Of a stretch of DNA of 64,000 bases, positions 35,199-46,225 are shown one piece after another. Origin of the DNA: Lineolata rhizophorae (Eukaryota; Ascomycota; Dothideomycetes; Lineolatales; Lineolataceae); assembly GCA_010093515.1 (NCBI GenBank), contig MU001671.1:510813-574812 (forward strand), in the 5' to 3' direction. The notes under the pieces were generated by a model, which saw only the letters and a list, made by a program, of their open reading frames with translations, had not been told where the DNA came from and made no database searches. Numbering within the stretch: position 1 is the first letter of the stretch; each line of letters begins with the position of its first letter. The position numbers and the translations under genes were made by a program.

Positions 35199-37921
35199 AT
35201 GGCCGACTCTCCACCACTGACGGCCAAGGGCAGCTCTCTCACTGTCCGTAAACGGTCGTTTGCCAACCGCGGGACCAAGAACCGGCATTCTGCGCCTGGC
35301 ACAGCCTCGTTGCGCGAGCCCCACGCGCAGCAGATCGAGGACATGATCCCCTTCTACCCCTCGGAGCCGTCGACGCCCACGGCTTCGGCAATGGATAAAT
35401 TGCACGTCGCCTTTTCGTCCGATGACGAGCCGGCTCCTCACCGGCCTGAGCTCACCCGCAGAGGTATACATATACCTTCGCGCACCAGGTCTGTCCTGCC
35501 TCTCTTGCTCCACCATTCTCTCTTCGTATCCCTTTTCCGCCCGGTTCGGGAGCATGTATTCTAACCGGTCTATACTCAGCAGCAGCGTCAACGCCCAGAA
35601 GGCCCGGCGTCGCGCGCGAAGGGCGAGCTTCGACATGAACAACCCCTCGGCTCCAACGACGCCCGAGTCCCGCGACCTGCGCAGCTCCGCGGACTCGGTG
35701 CTGTCGTACGAGACCAGCGTGTCATCGGCGCCGAGCACGCTCGCGCCGCTGCAAACCAAGGGCACGCTCGAGGAGAACGAGCGGCTGGAGCCGCTCCTCG
35801 AGGACGACCCTCGCTCCTTCGACCTTATCTCTCCGCCCAACGTCGCCGGCAGCAGGACCTACTCCCTGGAGCGCCGCTCCGACGACCTCTTCTCCCGCGA
35901 GCACCTCGAGACCGTGTTCGCGGATCCCGCGCTCCTGCTCCGCTTCACGTCCTTCCTGAGCAACCACCGCCCGCAGTCGGTCCCTATCCTCATCTACTAC
36001 CTCGACGCGCTAAAGGCCCTGCGCGCCATCAACTACGCCAACGCCGTCGCCGACGCGCTCGAGCCCATCGAGGGCCACGACTTCACCGAGCACCCGCCGC
36101 GGCCGACGGTCAACTCCGTGCTCGAGACTAAGGCGAACCAAGCGTTCAGTGCGCTGGTTCGGGACGATCTACCCGCGTACATCACGCACGTCTTTGTACA
36201 GGTCGTCAGCGTGAGCATCCAGAGGCGCATCACCGGCACCATGCCACCGCACCTGCGGGACGCGTCCGAGGGCTTGGCCGAAGTGTTTTGCCTCACGGAT
36301 CCCTCGAGGCCCGACAATCCGATTGTGTTTGCATCCGAAGGTATGCGGCTTCAGGGTGGGGTGCGGTGCGATACCAACGGCGACAGAGCTGACTTTTACC
36401 TAGAGTTCAATCGCACCACGCAGTACGGGATGAGCTACGTCATCGGACGCAATTGCCGTTTCTTGCAGGGCCCTCGCACGAACCCCTTTAGCGTTTCGCG
36501 TCTCAGGGAAGCTATTCAGAATGGCAAGGAGACGTCTGAAGTATTTTTGAACTAGTATGTTTTCCCTGCTGTGGCCGGACCTGGTGGTCAGCGCTGACAA
36601 CCATCGACCTACAGCCGCCGTGACGGCTCCCCGTTCATGAATCTGCTCATGATGGCTCCTCTCCGGGACAGCCGCGGGACCATCCGTTACTTTATTGGCG
36701 CCCAGGTAGATGTCAGCGGGCTCGTTAAAGAGTGCACCGATCTCGAGGGGCTCCAGCGCATGCTAGCCAAGCGCGAAGTGGAGGCGGACAGAGACCACGA
36801 GGCCAAGGCCGACGACGAAGAGAACAAGGACGAGTTCCAGGAGCTCTCCGAGATGTTCAACATGGCCGAACTCGAGACCGTGAGGCGCCACGGCGGACGC
36901 ATGCACCGCGAGCAAGTCGAAGACACCGAGAGCGTCAACGGCCTAGCGCCTAGCCGGCCGCGGCTGCTCCTCAAGGATAGGAGCCCCGACTTGTACAAGA
37001 GCTACCGGATCAGCGCCAGCGCGAACGGCAGGCTCGAGGGCGTGTATCAGCACGTAAGTTCCCGAACATCCTTTTCCATCTTCCCCCACCCCACCCCAAC
37101 TATCCCTTTGCTTCGACTAACATCCCCTTCTCCAATAGTACCTCCTCGTCCGCCCTTACCCCTCCCTCCGCATCCTCTTCACCTCCCCCTCCCTCCGCGT
37201 CCCCGGCATCCTCCAATCCCCCTTCCTACACCGCATCGGCGGCTCGCCGCGCGTCCGCGACTCGCTCACCTCGGCCCTCGCCGAGGGCCGCGGCGTCACG
37301 GCCAAGATCCGCTGGCTACCCTCGAGTGGGGCCCTGGGCGGCAGCGGCAGCGGCGCCGGCGCCACCGCCGCCGACGACGACGCCCAGCAATCGTCGGACG
37401 ACAGCAGCGGCCCCGCCGCCGCCGCCTCCGCCGCACACGGCTCCCCCGGCCGCCCCCGCTGGATCCACTGCACCCCGCTGCTCGGCGCCTCCGCCGCCGT
37501 CGGCGTCTGGATGGTCGTCCTCATCGACGACGACGCCGACGCCGTCGCCCGCGCGCCCCGCTCCCGCTGGCGCCAGGCCCCGCCCGTCGCGCCGCACGCC
37601 GAGCTGCGGCCCGGCGCCGCGGGCCCCGGCGCGGGCCCCGGCCCGCTCGGCCAGGGCCCGCGCCAGGCGCCCGCCCAGCTCCTCCCTGGCGCGCCCGGCT
37701 CCGCGGGCGCGGCGGCCGGACGCGGCGGCGCGGCTCCTGCGGCGGCGGCGGGAGCCGGCCGGAGGACGCCGGCGGAGGAGGCGGCGCTGGTGCATTTCGG
37801 GCTCGAGGTGCCGTCGAGGCAGGGGACGCCGGGGCCGGGGGCGGGCGGGGCGCGGCGGGAGGGGTCGGCGGCGTCGTTGGCCGGGGGGGATTCGTCGGTG
37901 AATTCGTTTGCGTTGGAGTAG
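35199..37921 (+). CDS. RGS-LOV photoreceptor (BcLOV4-like)
   Basis: Blue-light receptor that joins a Regulator-of-G-protein-Signalling domain to a flavin-binding LOV domain; in Botrytis BcLOV4 light drives this protein type to the plasma membrane by binding anionic phospholipids. Exons: 35199-35488, 35580-36340, 36404-36554, 36615-37053 and 37139-37921, about 807 residues. The RGS part begins near residue 203 (HLETVFADPALLLRFTSFLS, PQSVPILIYYLDALKALRAI). The LOV core spans about 285-415: EVFCLTDPSRPDNPIVFASE, EFNRTTQYGMSYV, then GRNCRFLQGPRTN with the photoadduct Cys near residue 368, and RRDGSPFMNLLMMAPLRDSR, FIGAQVDVS. After LOV comes a charged helix (LQRMLAKREVEADRDHEAKA), YLLVRPYPSLRILFTSPSLR, and a GC-rich A/G/P-rich tail. 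Intron 1 needs the unusual donor GTCTGT to keep phase, so that join is the weakest. Neighbouring genes give no pathway link. Confidence 0.88.
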
Positions 37922-38414
37922 AGGGGGTTTTCTGTTTTTCTTTTTACATATCTGACTGGATCTCTTTCATTTTTGTGAGACCGTGCTGCAAATTTAGTTT
38001 GTTCGGATCGGTATTTCTGCTCCTTGTTTTTGTTCTCTGAGATTGTTTTGCTTGGGCACGTGCGGAAAGGTCGAGCCCTCCCTAAATATACCCGTGTCCT
38101 GTAAGTACTGTATGATCGACCGAATTGGGCGTATGTATGCTTTCAAATTGGTAGTCCCTTGCTAAAGCATCTGACGCTCTGATCTATTGTGCGGAGATCT
38201 GAGTATCACTAGCAAGATTATTCAAGGCTTCCGTTTAGAGCAGAGATCTTTGGTGCAATAGCAACCAGCATGGCTGCCTTTTCAGACGCCTTTGTCGATA
38301 TAATCTCTCAATTACGCTACAATCCAAATCGACTCGGCGAAGAAAGCCAAAACCAACAAACCAAACACGCCCCCATCGAGGGCCGCCAACCCATCATCTG
38401 AACGCTCCCCACCA
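37922..38414. other. intergenic between convergent RGS-LOV and LysM genes
   Basis: Short 3' flanks. The plus strand reads CCTCC runs at 38445-38470 inside the LysM tail; nothing else recognised. Confidence 0.6.
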
Positions 38415-39331
38415 CTAATACTCCGCCCCCGCCTCACCATCCCCCCCCTCCTCCCCCTCCTCCTCCTCCTCCACCCCCACGCAGACAAAATAATCGCTCC
38501 ACACCGTCGGAAACTCCGGATCGACGTTCGCATTCCACTCGAGGAACTCCTCCAGCGAGATGGCGGCGGCGGTGACGACGGCGTCGACGCGCACGCCGGG
38601 CCCGACGAGCAGGTACGCGGCGCACGAGGGCGCCGCGCCCGGCATGACGGGCACGGGCGTCGCGGAGGCGGGCACGATGGCGCCGGCGGGGGCCTGGACG
38701 GCGGAGGGAGGCGCGAGGGTGTACCAGGGGGTCGAGACGCAGACGGGGACGAAGGCGCGGAGGGCGAGGCAGGAGCGGGTGATGTCGCTAGAGGGGGGTG
38801 GTGAGTTGGGGGGTTGGAGCGCGGAGTGGGGGGTTGCTTTGGGGCTTTTGGTTGAGGGTTTGGAGGGTGGAAGTGGGTGGAGATGTTGAGCGCAGGGAGG
38901 GCCGGGGCAGGCGGGGAGGACGTACGGGTTCCACTTGTAGAACTGGGTCAGGGAGAAGTTGCCGAATTTCTCGCCGATGGACTTGCACGTGTCGCCGCCT
39001 TCGACGATGTAGGTCGCGTCGCCTGGATACGTTAGAGCTAGCGACTAGAATAGTCGACGGGAGCTGGTAGGAGGTGAGTGTCGGGTTCGGGCGAGAGCGC
39101 ACGCACAGTCATAAGGGATATGGATGCAGACGCTGCCAGCGGCAACGCTTGTGTATTCTGTGCCTATTGGAGGCTCGTCAGCAGATAGTGCGTTTCAAAG
39201 GGTGCTAGTGTTCACATACAATTGTCGGAACTGAGCTGCCGAGTGTCGAGTTGAGGATATTCGCCGGACGGCAAGGATAAGGCAACGCCTGCAAAAAGCA
39301 CGGCAGAAAGGGCGTGCAAAAGCTGCATCAT
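38415..39331 (-). CDS. secreted protein with two LysM domains and acidic tail
   Basis: Putative secreted chitin-binding LysM protein of 212 residues. Exons on the minus strand: 39220-39331, 39107-39163, 38926-39022 and 38415-38787, phases 1, 1 and 2 all consistent. Residues 1-19 form a signal peptide (MMQLLHALSAVLFAGVALS). LysM 1 (about 56-103): CDATYIVEGGDTCKSIGEKF, FSLTQFYKWNPDITRSC and FVPVCVSTPW. LysM 2 (about 143-190): CAAYLLVGPGVRVDAVVTAA, ISLEEFLEWNANVDPEF, WSDYFVCVGV. Between them is an A/P/V linker. The last 17 residues are almost all Glu and Gly. In plant- and animal-associated fungi such proteins mask chitin from the host; in saprobes they may shield hyphae or act in self-recognition. 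Fairly sure of the family, role open. TATA box 90 bases upstream. Confidence 0.85.
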
Positions 39332-40477
39332 TGTGGACACGACGAGACTACTCTGAATTAAAGCAAACAAGTTGGCTTTGCTTCTTCGCGATTATGTAGT
39401 ACGCAAGGGTCGCGACGATTTATATATGGGCGGCCGTTGCACACTCAACAATTGACTTGGATTAAGAATCCGACCAAGCTGCACGTCAGACGAGAGTGAG
39501 GTTGAAGACCGCGATTGAGATTGGCAAGGCGTGACAGGAGTCCCGATTGGGAGTTGAACACGAACGTAATTGACGAGGAAAACGAGCGACGAGACAACGA
39601 GCGACAGCGGTGAAGAGAGGAAAATGGGACTTGAATTGAGGTCTAGACGGCTCTTTATAGAAGAAGACTTAAAGTATGGACCGTATCTGTGAGGATGCCC
39701 ATGACTACATTTGCCGCCTGCGAATACCCACACGCTTGGAGGTCACTGGTCGTGTTGCCTTGTCGCCGAGCCCACAGTCGTCGTTTTGGTTCTTGGTGGA
39801 GGGTCCTGCAGCCTCGAACACGAAGGAAATCCTGGAGGCGAAATTAAATACGTCGCGCACCGATCTACCACAGTTCATGGCGACACTTGGCCTCTGGGAG
39901 TTGCCTCGAAGATTGCCAGCGAAGGAGTCGGATCCAATTTTGCAGCGAGATCCTTCAGGAGAGGGGTGGCTGTGCGAGGAGAACGGATTGAGTCATGGGC
40001 TGATTCGTCGCAACGGTGCGTTTAGGCAAGATGAGATCAGTGTAAAAACGGTGGTAAGAGAGAGGAGCAGTGGAGGATGAAAGTGAGTGAAGAGAAAACT
40101 TATGTGGAGACGGGGGTGGAAGGCGGAATCACCAACCTTTGGGGCAAGAACAACGATCCGGTCGCGCTTTGCAGCTTGAGCCAGATGCCAAGGCCGATCA
40201 CGGTCGCGGTCCGCTGCCGCACGCGCCCGGTACCTTTACGTGGCCGATCCGCGCAGCTGCTGATTGGAGACTTCGGTTGAATAACGCTCCCCTTTGCAAC
40301 GTTCTTTGCTCCCGAAGTTTCACACCGCAATAACCCACAATATCACATCCCAACCGAGGCCGAAGATAAAAAGAGCAGGCATCAGGGCCCTCCGAGCGCG
40401 CTACTCTCCCCCCCCGAAAACAAGCGGGCACCTTACCCCCTCCCGCCTCTTAGGTCTGTCGGCCCTGTTTTCCCTTG
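39332..40477. promoter_or_regulatory. divergent promoter region, LysM / cation-transporter genes
   Basis: 1.1 kb between outward-facing genes. A 134-codon ATG-led frame at 39676-40080 (MDRICEDAHDYICRLRIPTR...) is present but has no recognised domain, and lies where the transporter promoter is expected; it is left as unproven. Confidence 0.45.
39417..39428 (-). promoter_or_regulatory. TATA box of the LysM gene
   Basis: CCATATATAAAT on the minus strand, about 90 bases before the LysM start codon at 39331. Few other genes in this window have so clear a TATA element, which suits an inducible secreted protein. Confidence 0.55.
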
Positions 40478-42284
40478 ATGATATTGCCTCCGGGCAGCGG
40501 CCGCCATGTCGCTCTCCGAGCAGCCCTGTTACGCGTGCCGCTTGCGACGCCGTCGTCCGGCCAGCGTGGCCTCAGCACCGGCCTAACAGCCACACACGCG
40601 TCGTCCCGGCTGATAACCAGCTTGCGCGCCTTCGGACCGCGTCAGCAGCCTCAGCTTCAGCCACAACAGCAGCGACAACAGGCCCACTGTCGCGTGTTTG
40701 TAACCGCTGCGACTCCCGCACGAAACGGCACGGCTACTTCTTCGCTTTTCACCACTCCTCCTTCTGCGCAGCCAGGCCGCAATTGGTCCAACGCCACATT
40801 TCACAAGTCCCGTCTGCTGTCCGGCGAGCGGGTAGCAACGACCATGGGCGCGTCGACGACCACTACCCAAATTAGAGGCCACGCCGGCCACGGCCACGGC
40901 CATCATCACCATCACCATCACGACACTACATACCTCACCTCGACGAACAAAAAGGACGCAGGCGTAAAGATCACACGCATCGGGCTCTATGTCAACCTCG
41001 GCATGGCAGTTGGCAAGGGCATCGGCGGCTACGTCTTCCACAGCCAAGGTACCAAACGCATGCACGTCGGCAACTTTTGTCCGCCTGGATGAAGGGCGCG
41101 CTTGCTGCACATCACGCGTAAGGCGGAGACGATGCTAACGGGCTACCACCACGATTACCAGCCCTCGTTGCGGACGCCGTCCACTCCCTCACCGACCTCG
41201 TGTCGGACATCATGACCCTCGCGACGCTTTCGTGGTCCCTCAAACCGCCGACCCAGCGCTTCCCGCACGGCTTCGGCAAGATCGAGTCGCTTGGATCGCT
41301 GGGCGTCAGCGGACTTCTGCTCACCGGCGGCGTGATGATGGGATGGGCCGCGCTTCTCGCCCTAGCCCAGCAATTCTTCCCGGACTTCATGGAGATGGCT
41401 GCGCAGTGGGGAATTCTGGGCCACGATCACGGCCACGGCCACGGCCACGGCCATAGCCACAGCCATAGCCACAGCCCTGCTGAGATGGGTCCCAACATCA
41501 ATGCGGCGTGGCTGGCGGCCGGCAGCATTGTGATCAAGGAGTGGTTGTATCGCGCAAGTATGAAGCCGCCCTCGCCACCGTTTATTCCTGTCGAGTGCTG
41601 AAGTCTAACTCTGCTTTTTTTTTTTTTTTTTTTTGCATCGTTGCAATAGCCCTCAAAATCGCCAAGGAGCGCAAGTCGTCGGTCTTGGCGAGCAACGCGT
41701 ACCACCACCGGGTGGACTCGCTCACGGCGTTCGTCGCGCTCGTGCTGATCACGGGCTCCAACTACCTCGAGAATGCGGCGTGGCTGGACCCGGTCGGCGG
41801 CCTGGTCATCTCGCTGATGGTGATCCAGGCCGGCTGGGGCAACACGAGGGCGGCGCTGCTGGAGCTCGCCGACGCGAGCGTCGACGAAGAGGTACAGCAG
41901 GGCGTGCGGCGGGCGGCGGAGAAGGCGGTGGCGTCGCTGGGCGGCCTGATGGGCCGGGTCGAGGTGCGCAAGGTGCAGGGCGTCAAGTCGGGGCAGAACT
42001 ACCTCATGGACGTGGAGGTCGGGGTGCCGGGCACGGCGACGGTGGAGCAGGTCCGCGGCGTGGAGCGCGTGGTGCGCGAGCGCGTCAGCGCGCGGGTCCG
42101 CGGGGTCAAGATGGTGCGCGTGCGGTTCGCGCCGGCCGAGGAGCCGGTGGCGGAGGCGGACGAGTTCGTCGGGGCCGACGTCAGCCCGATGTCAAGCCCG
42201 GAGCCAGAGCCGGAGCGCGGCGAGGACGAGAGCCAGGGGCCGGCGGCGAGCAAAAGCAAGGCGCAGCCGACGAGGCGGAAGTGA
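40478..42284 (+). CDS. mitochondrial cation-diffusion-facilitator (MMT1/2-like metal transporter)
   Basis: CDF-family metal transporter; yeast MMT1 and MMT2 export iron from mitochondria. Exons 40478-41048, 41162-41557 and 41650-42284, 533 residues. The amino terminus is long, basic and Ser/Ala/Arg-rich, consistent with a mitochondrial presequence, then carries a His cluster (GHGHGHHHHHHHD, about residues 137-149). Helix II has the metal site ALVADAVHSLTDLVSD (about 191-206) and helix V the partner HHRVDSLTAFVALVL, the paired H-x3-D/D-x3-H logic of CDF proteins. The IV-V loop is GHDHGHGHGHGHSHSHSHSP (about 274-293), a probable metal sensor. A cytosolic/matrix ferredoxin-like domain follows (LLELADASVDEEVQQGVRRA, VEVRKVQGVKSGQNYLMDVE). 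The last 45 residues are acidic and disordered. Intron 2 ends in a 19-T run. Substrate (iron versus zinc or manganese) is inferred. Confidence 0.87.
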
Positions 42285-42910
42285 GCCGGCGCGGGCGGGC
42301 AGAGCGGACGGGCGGCGGGGAGCAGGCGTCGTAACGTGCGTGCCTTTGCGCCCTCCAATCAAGCGGGCGTGGTGCCATTGCGCATGACCTGGCGTCCCAC
42401 CTCACGATCGTCTTTCCGCGCCTCCCGTCGTGCCGCTTCTTGGCACCGTTTTCCGCCTTATCTGGCCGCGCGGGCTGGGCTGGGCGCAGCACGCGCCAAT
42501 TTGGCCGTCTGCTGGTGGAGCGGGGCCGGCGGGGCAGCCGCGCGGACTTGTGTAGAGGGTAGTGGAAGCTTCGCTGCAAAGCTGCCGACAGGCATGTTTC
42601 CGTGCGGTCAGGAATATTGGATCGTGCTGCAGCCCATGATAACGAGGGGGCGCTGGCACGGACCCCTAGCCCAGGGCGCCGGCCAATGGCGGCCGCGCGC
42701 GGCGCCCGGCCGCGGACTCACTGGGGCGATGCGGCGGCCCCGCAGGGATGACGCCGCCGCGGCGTCGGTCGGCCTGGGCCCCGCTTGCATCATCCCCTGC
42801 GCTTTCCTCTGCGCCCCCCGGCCCGCCACTCGAAGTCACGATGGTCGTCTTCTGCCTCGAGTCCGCGCCAGTTCACTTCTGCCCTCCGCTCCCCACTCCG
42901 CCCGCACACA
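42285..42910. other. intergenic upstream of xylulose kinase
   Basis: Promoter and leader between tandem plus-strand genes. GC-rich, with CCAAT-type sequence near 42690 and pyrimidine-rich sequence before the start codon. Confidence 0.5.
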
Positions 42911-44493
42911 ATGGCTCTCTATCTCGGCTTCGACCTGTCCACCCAGCAGCTCAAAGGTAGTTTGCGCCCGCGCGCCCCCCCCGTTCCCGCCAACTGTCAC
43001 TCGCCGCTTTTTTGCTTCGTGACTTGCAGCTGCCGCGTGCGCGCTGCACAACAGTCCTTCCCCCCCTCTCCGCCTCGCCTTTGCCCCGCCCGGCGCCCAA
43101 TGGACTCCCCCAAGCCTCCGTGCTGATTTGTCGCCCCTCCAGGAATCGCCGTTGACTCGTCGCTGAAGCTCCAGCACGAGGCCAAAGTCGATTTCGACGC
43201 GGACCTGTCCAAGTATGGCATCCAGAAAGGGGTGCTCGCGAACCCGGCCGCGGGCGAGATCTTCGCGCCGGTGGCCATGTGGCTCGAGGCCGTCGACCTC
43301 GTCCTCTCGCGGCTGCGGGACGCCGGCCTCGACTTCTCCAGGGTGCGCGGCGTCTCCGGCGCCGGCATGCAGCACGGCACCGTCTTCTGGTCCGCCGCCG
43401 GCGAGCGCATGCTCGAGCGCCTGCGGCCGGACAGCCCGCTGGTCGACCAGCTCGACGACGCCGCCTTCACCAGCAGGTTCAGCCCCAACTGGCAGGACGC
43501 GAGCACCCAGGCCCAGTGCGACGCCTTCGACGAGCATCTCGGCAGCTCGACGAAACTCGCCGAGGCCACTGGCAGCAAAGCGCACCATGTGAGCTCTCGC
43601 ATTCACTTGCCATGTCGCTCGTTTGGGTTTTCCTTTTTTTTTTTTCTTTTTCTCTCTCTCTTTTTTTTTTTCTCTCTGTCTTTGTGGCAGGACTTTTTTT
43701 TTTTTTTTCTTTTCCCCCCCTCGCTGCAGCTAGGCTCGCCTACATGCTGCTTCGACACTCCCGCACCTTCCCCAGCCAATCTCCGTGTGGCATTCCCTCT
43801 GCTGGGTGGGATCGCTTGTTTTTTTTCTTTTTTTTTTTTTGTCTTTCTCTCTCTCTCGCTCAGTGGCTGACCCCCCTGGTTGCGTGCCCGCAGCGCTTCA
43901 GCGGTCCGCAAATCATGCGCTTCCGCGAGAAACAACCCGACGCATATGCAAAGACGGCCCGCATTTCGCTAGTGTCATCCTTCCTCGCATCTATTTTTCT
44001 CGGCCGCATCGCGCCCATCGACATCGGCGATGTCTGCGGCATGAACCTGTGGGACGTGCGCAGCGGCAAGTGGGATGAGCGGCTGCTCACGCTGGCGGCC
44101 GGCGAACCGGAGGGGGTGGCCGCGCTGCGCGAAAAGCTTGGCCACGTTCCCGAGGACGGCGGCGGCGCCTTCGGGCCCGTCTCGTCCTACATGGCGGGTC
44201 GGTGGGGCTTCCCGTCCGACGGGCGGTGCCAGGTGATACCATTCACGGGCGACAACCCATCGACGATTCTGGCCCTGCCGCTGCGGGCCAGCGACGCAAT
44301 CGTGTCACTGGGGACCAGCACCACGTTCCTCATGTCGACTCCCGAGTGGAAGCCCGACCCGGCGTACCACTTCATGAACCATCCGACCACGGCCGGCCTG
44401 TACATGTTCATGCTGTGCTACAAGAACGGCGGGCTCGCTCGCGAGCACATCCGCGACGCGATCAACGAGGCCGGCACCGACCGCAGTAGCAGG

Positions 44494-44529
<36 letters not shown>

Positions 44530-45255
44530 GGCGCCAACGGCGCCAACGGCGCCAAGAGCGCCAGCGAGAAATGGGCCGCCTTCAACGAGACGGCCGTGGA
44601 GACGGCCCCGCTGCAGCCCACGGCCGACGGCCGCATGCGCCTCGGCCTGTTCTTCCCCCGTCCCGAGATCGTGCCCAACGTGCGCCAGGGGACGTGGCGG
44701 GCGCTCTACGAGGCCGGGGACGGGACGCTGACGCCGGCCAAGCCGGGGACGGGCGACTGGCCGCTGCCGCACACGGACGCACGCGCCATCCTCGAGAGCC
44801 AGTTCCTGAGCCTGCGGCTGCGGTCGCAGCGGCTGGTGCACCCGCCGGGCGGCGCGCAGCGGCGGCTGCCGGCCCAGCCGCGCCGCATCTACCTGGTGGG
44901 CGGGGGGTCGGCCAACCCGGCCATCGCGCGCCTGTGCGGCGACGTGCTGGGCGGCGCCGAGGGCATCTTCCGGCTCGACATCGGTGGCAACGCGTGCGCG
45001 CTGGGCGCGGCGTACAAGGCGGTCTGGGGCGTCGAGCGCGACGCGGCCGGCCGGGAGACGTTCGAGGACCTCATCGAGAAGCGCTGGTTCGAGGAGGGCT
45101 TCGTGCGGCGCGTCGCCGACGGGTATAAGGAGGGAGTTTGGGAGAGCTACGGCGAGGCGTTGAGGGGGTTCGACATGTTGGAGAAGCAGGCGATCGCGGA
45201 GGCAGGGAATGAGAAGGCGCTGAAGAAGGTGGTTAAGCCGCAGTATGCGGGCTAG
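42911..45255 (+). CDS. D-xylulose kinase (FGGY family)
   Basis: Phosphorylates D-xylulose to xylulose 5-phosphate, the entry of pentose catabolism into the pentose-phosphate pathway. Exons 42911-42956, 43143-43588 and 43894-45255, phases 1 and 0, 617 residues (yeast XKS1 is about 600). The first exon is the FGGY start [15 protein letters not shown]. Other landmarks: [25 protein letters not shown] (substrate region), [20 protein letters not shown] with the probable catalytic Asp, [24 protein letters not shown], and the nucleotide motif [20 protein letters not shown] (about 496-515) followed by [16 protein letters not shown] Ser-run insert plus GANGANGA repeat lies at about residues 361-388 and is probably a surface loop. 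Intron 2 (305 bases) is packed with T- and CT-runs. Well supported; orthologue of XKS1/xkiA. Confidence 0.93.
44480..44560 (+). repeat. AGC-type codon repeat in xylulose kinase
   Basis: AGC trinucleotide run at about 44496-44530, then three GGCGCCAAC units at 44530-44556; both stay in frame, coding poly-Ser and GANGANGA. Confidence 0.8.
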
Positions 45256-45590
45256 ATGCTGGGGAAGAAAGGGTGGCTGGCGAGTGAGCTTGCGTCGGTC
45301 CGAATGGAGGTGTGGTATTCCCTTTTGCGGTCTTCTGTTGGTTCGGCTGGATTCGTTGGACGGTTTGGGGCCTTGCTTGACTGATCACAGTGTGGGAGAA
45401 AAATTGCTGAGCGGAAGGACACAAAGGCGGACATACTTCTGCTAGTATATCGCTAGCTACACGACCAGAATAATGGAAGATAGATGATAGTCCTAGATAA
45501 CGCCAATCGATGCCACCGTCCTACTCGAACCTCAAGCTACGGTCCGGAAGGCCCAAACGCCCAGCGCTAGCAGCGGGTCTTCTCGGTGGC
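45256..45590. other. intergenic, 3' flank of xylulose kinase
   Basis: No gene seen. Confidence 0.55.
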
Positions 45591-45599
45591 TGTCGCCGT

Positions 45600-45838
45600 G
45601 TCTGCCTCAGATCCGGAATGGCTTGATTCTGATGACGATCCGGACAAGAAGCGTGGCATCGAGGCTCGCGAACGAGGGCGACATCATAGCAGTGGAGCCG
45701 ATGGAGGCGGCACAGGCACATACACTCCTCGACAACGAGTTGGAACACAGACAGGCCAGAGTGATATTGCTCAGTTGGGCAGAAGCTCTTGGTAAGACGA
45801 TGGAGAGCCCTGAAATCCAAACCTCACCTACAGGATAG
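45600..45838 (+). pseudogene. fragment of an NB-ARC/NLR-type gene
   Basis: A short stretch in one frame reads GLILMTIRTRSVASRLANEG, then DIIAVEPMEAAQAHTLLDNE, then LSWAEALGKTME. This resembles the part of fungal NB-ARC/NACHT proteins after the sensor motif (S-R-x-x-x-V-A...I-x-V-E-P-M-x-x-x-x-A-x-x-L-L). No P-loop, effector domain or repeat domain is found on either side, so this is only a relic of about 70 codons. Fungal NLR-like proteins act in non-self recognition. Identification is by pattern only. Confidence 0.45.
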
Positions 45839-46225
45839 ATCGTTCTATGCAAAGTCTGTGCCCGGTTGTGCCAGAGAATGCTTGAAGATAGTATTTAGAA
45901 AATCTTCAAAGCCGAAATTTCGCAGTCGCACGATGCCATAATACTAATTTTTAGGAACATGCGAGTAGAATGTCGTCGCTTTTTGCTCAATGGGCCATCC
46001 TAGGGAATGCCTAGACGAACCCGTCATCAACAAGATAACCAAGAGGGACAGAATGAGTACTGAGCATTTCAAAGATTCGGCCACGTTTAGAAACTCCCGC
46101 AAACACATCCAAAACCCACAGCACTTCCCCATTGGCCTCGTTCAAGACATGTCTGCCATCGGCTTAACAAAAACTGAGGTAACGTTGTTCATATGCAGTT
46201 TCCCATTTGTGGTCCCACAAAAATC

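Noticed and set aside
39676-40080. 134-codon ATG-led plus-strand frame in the LysM/transporter promoter
   Set aside because: No recognised domain or splice signals, and it occupies the expected promoter of the transporter. Left unproven rather than called.
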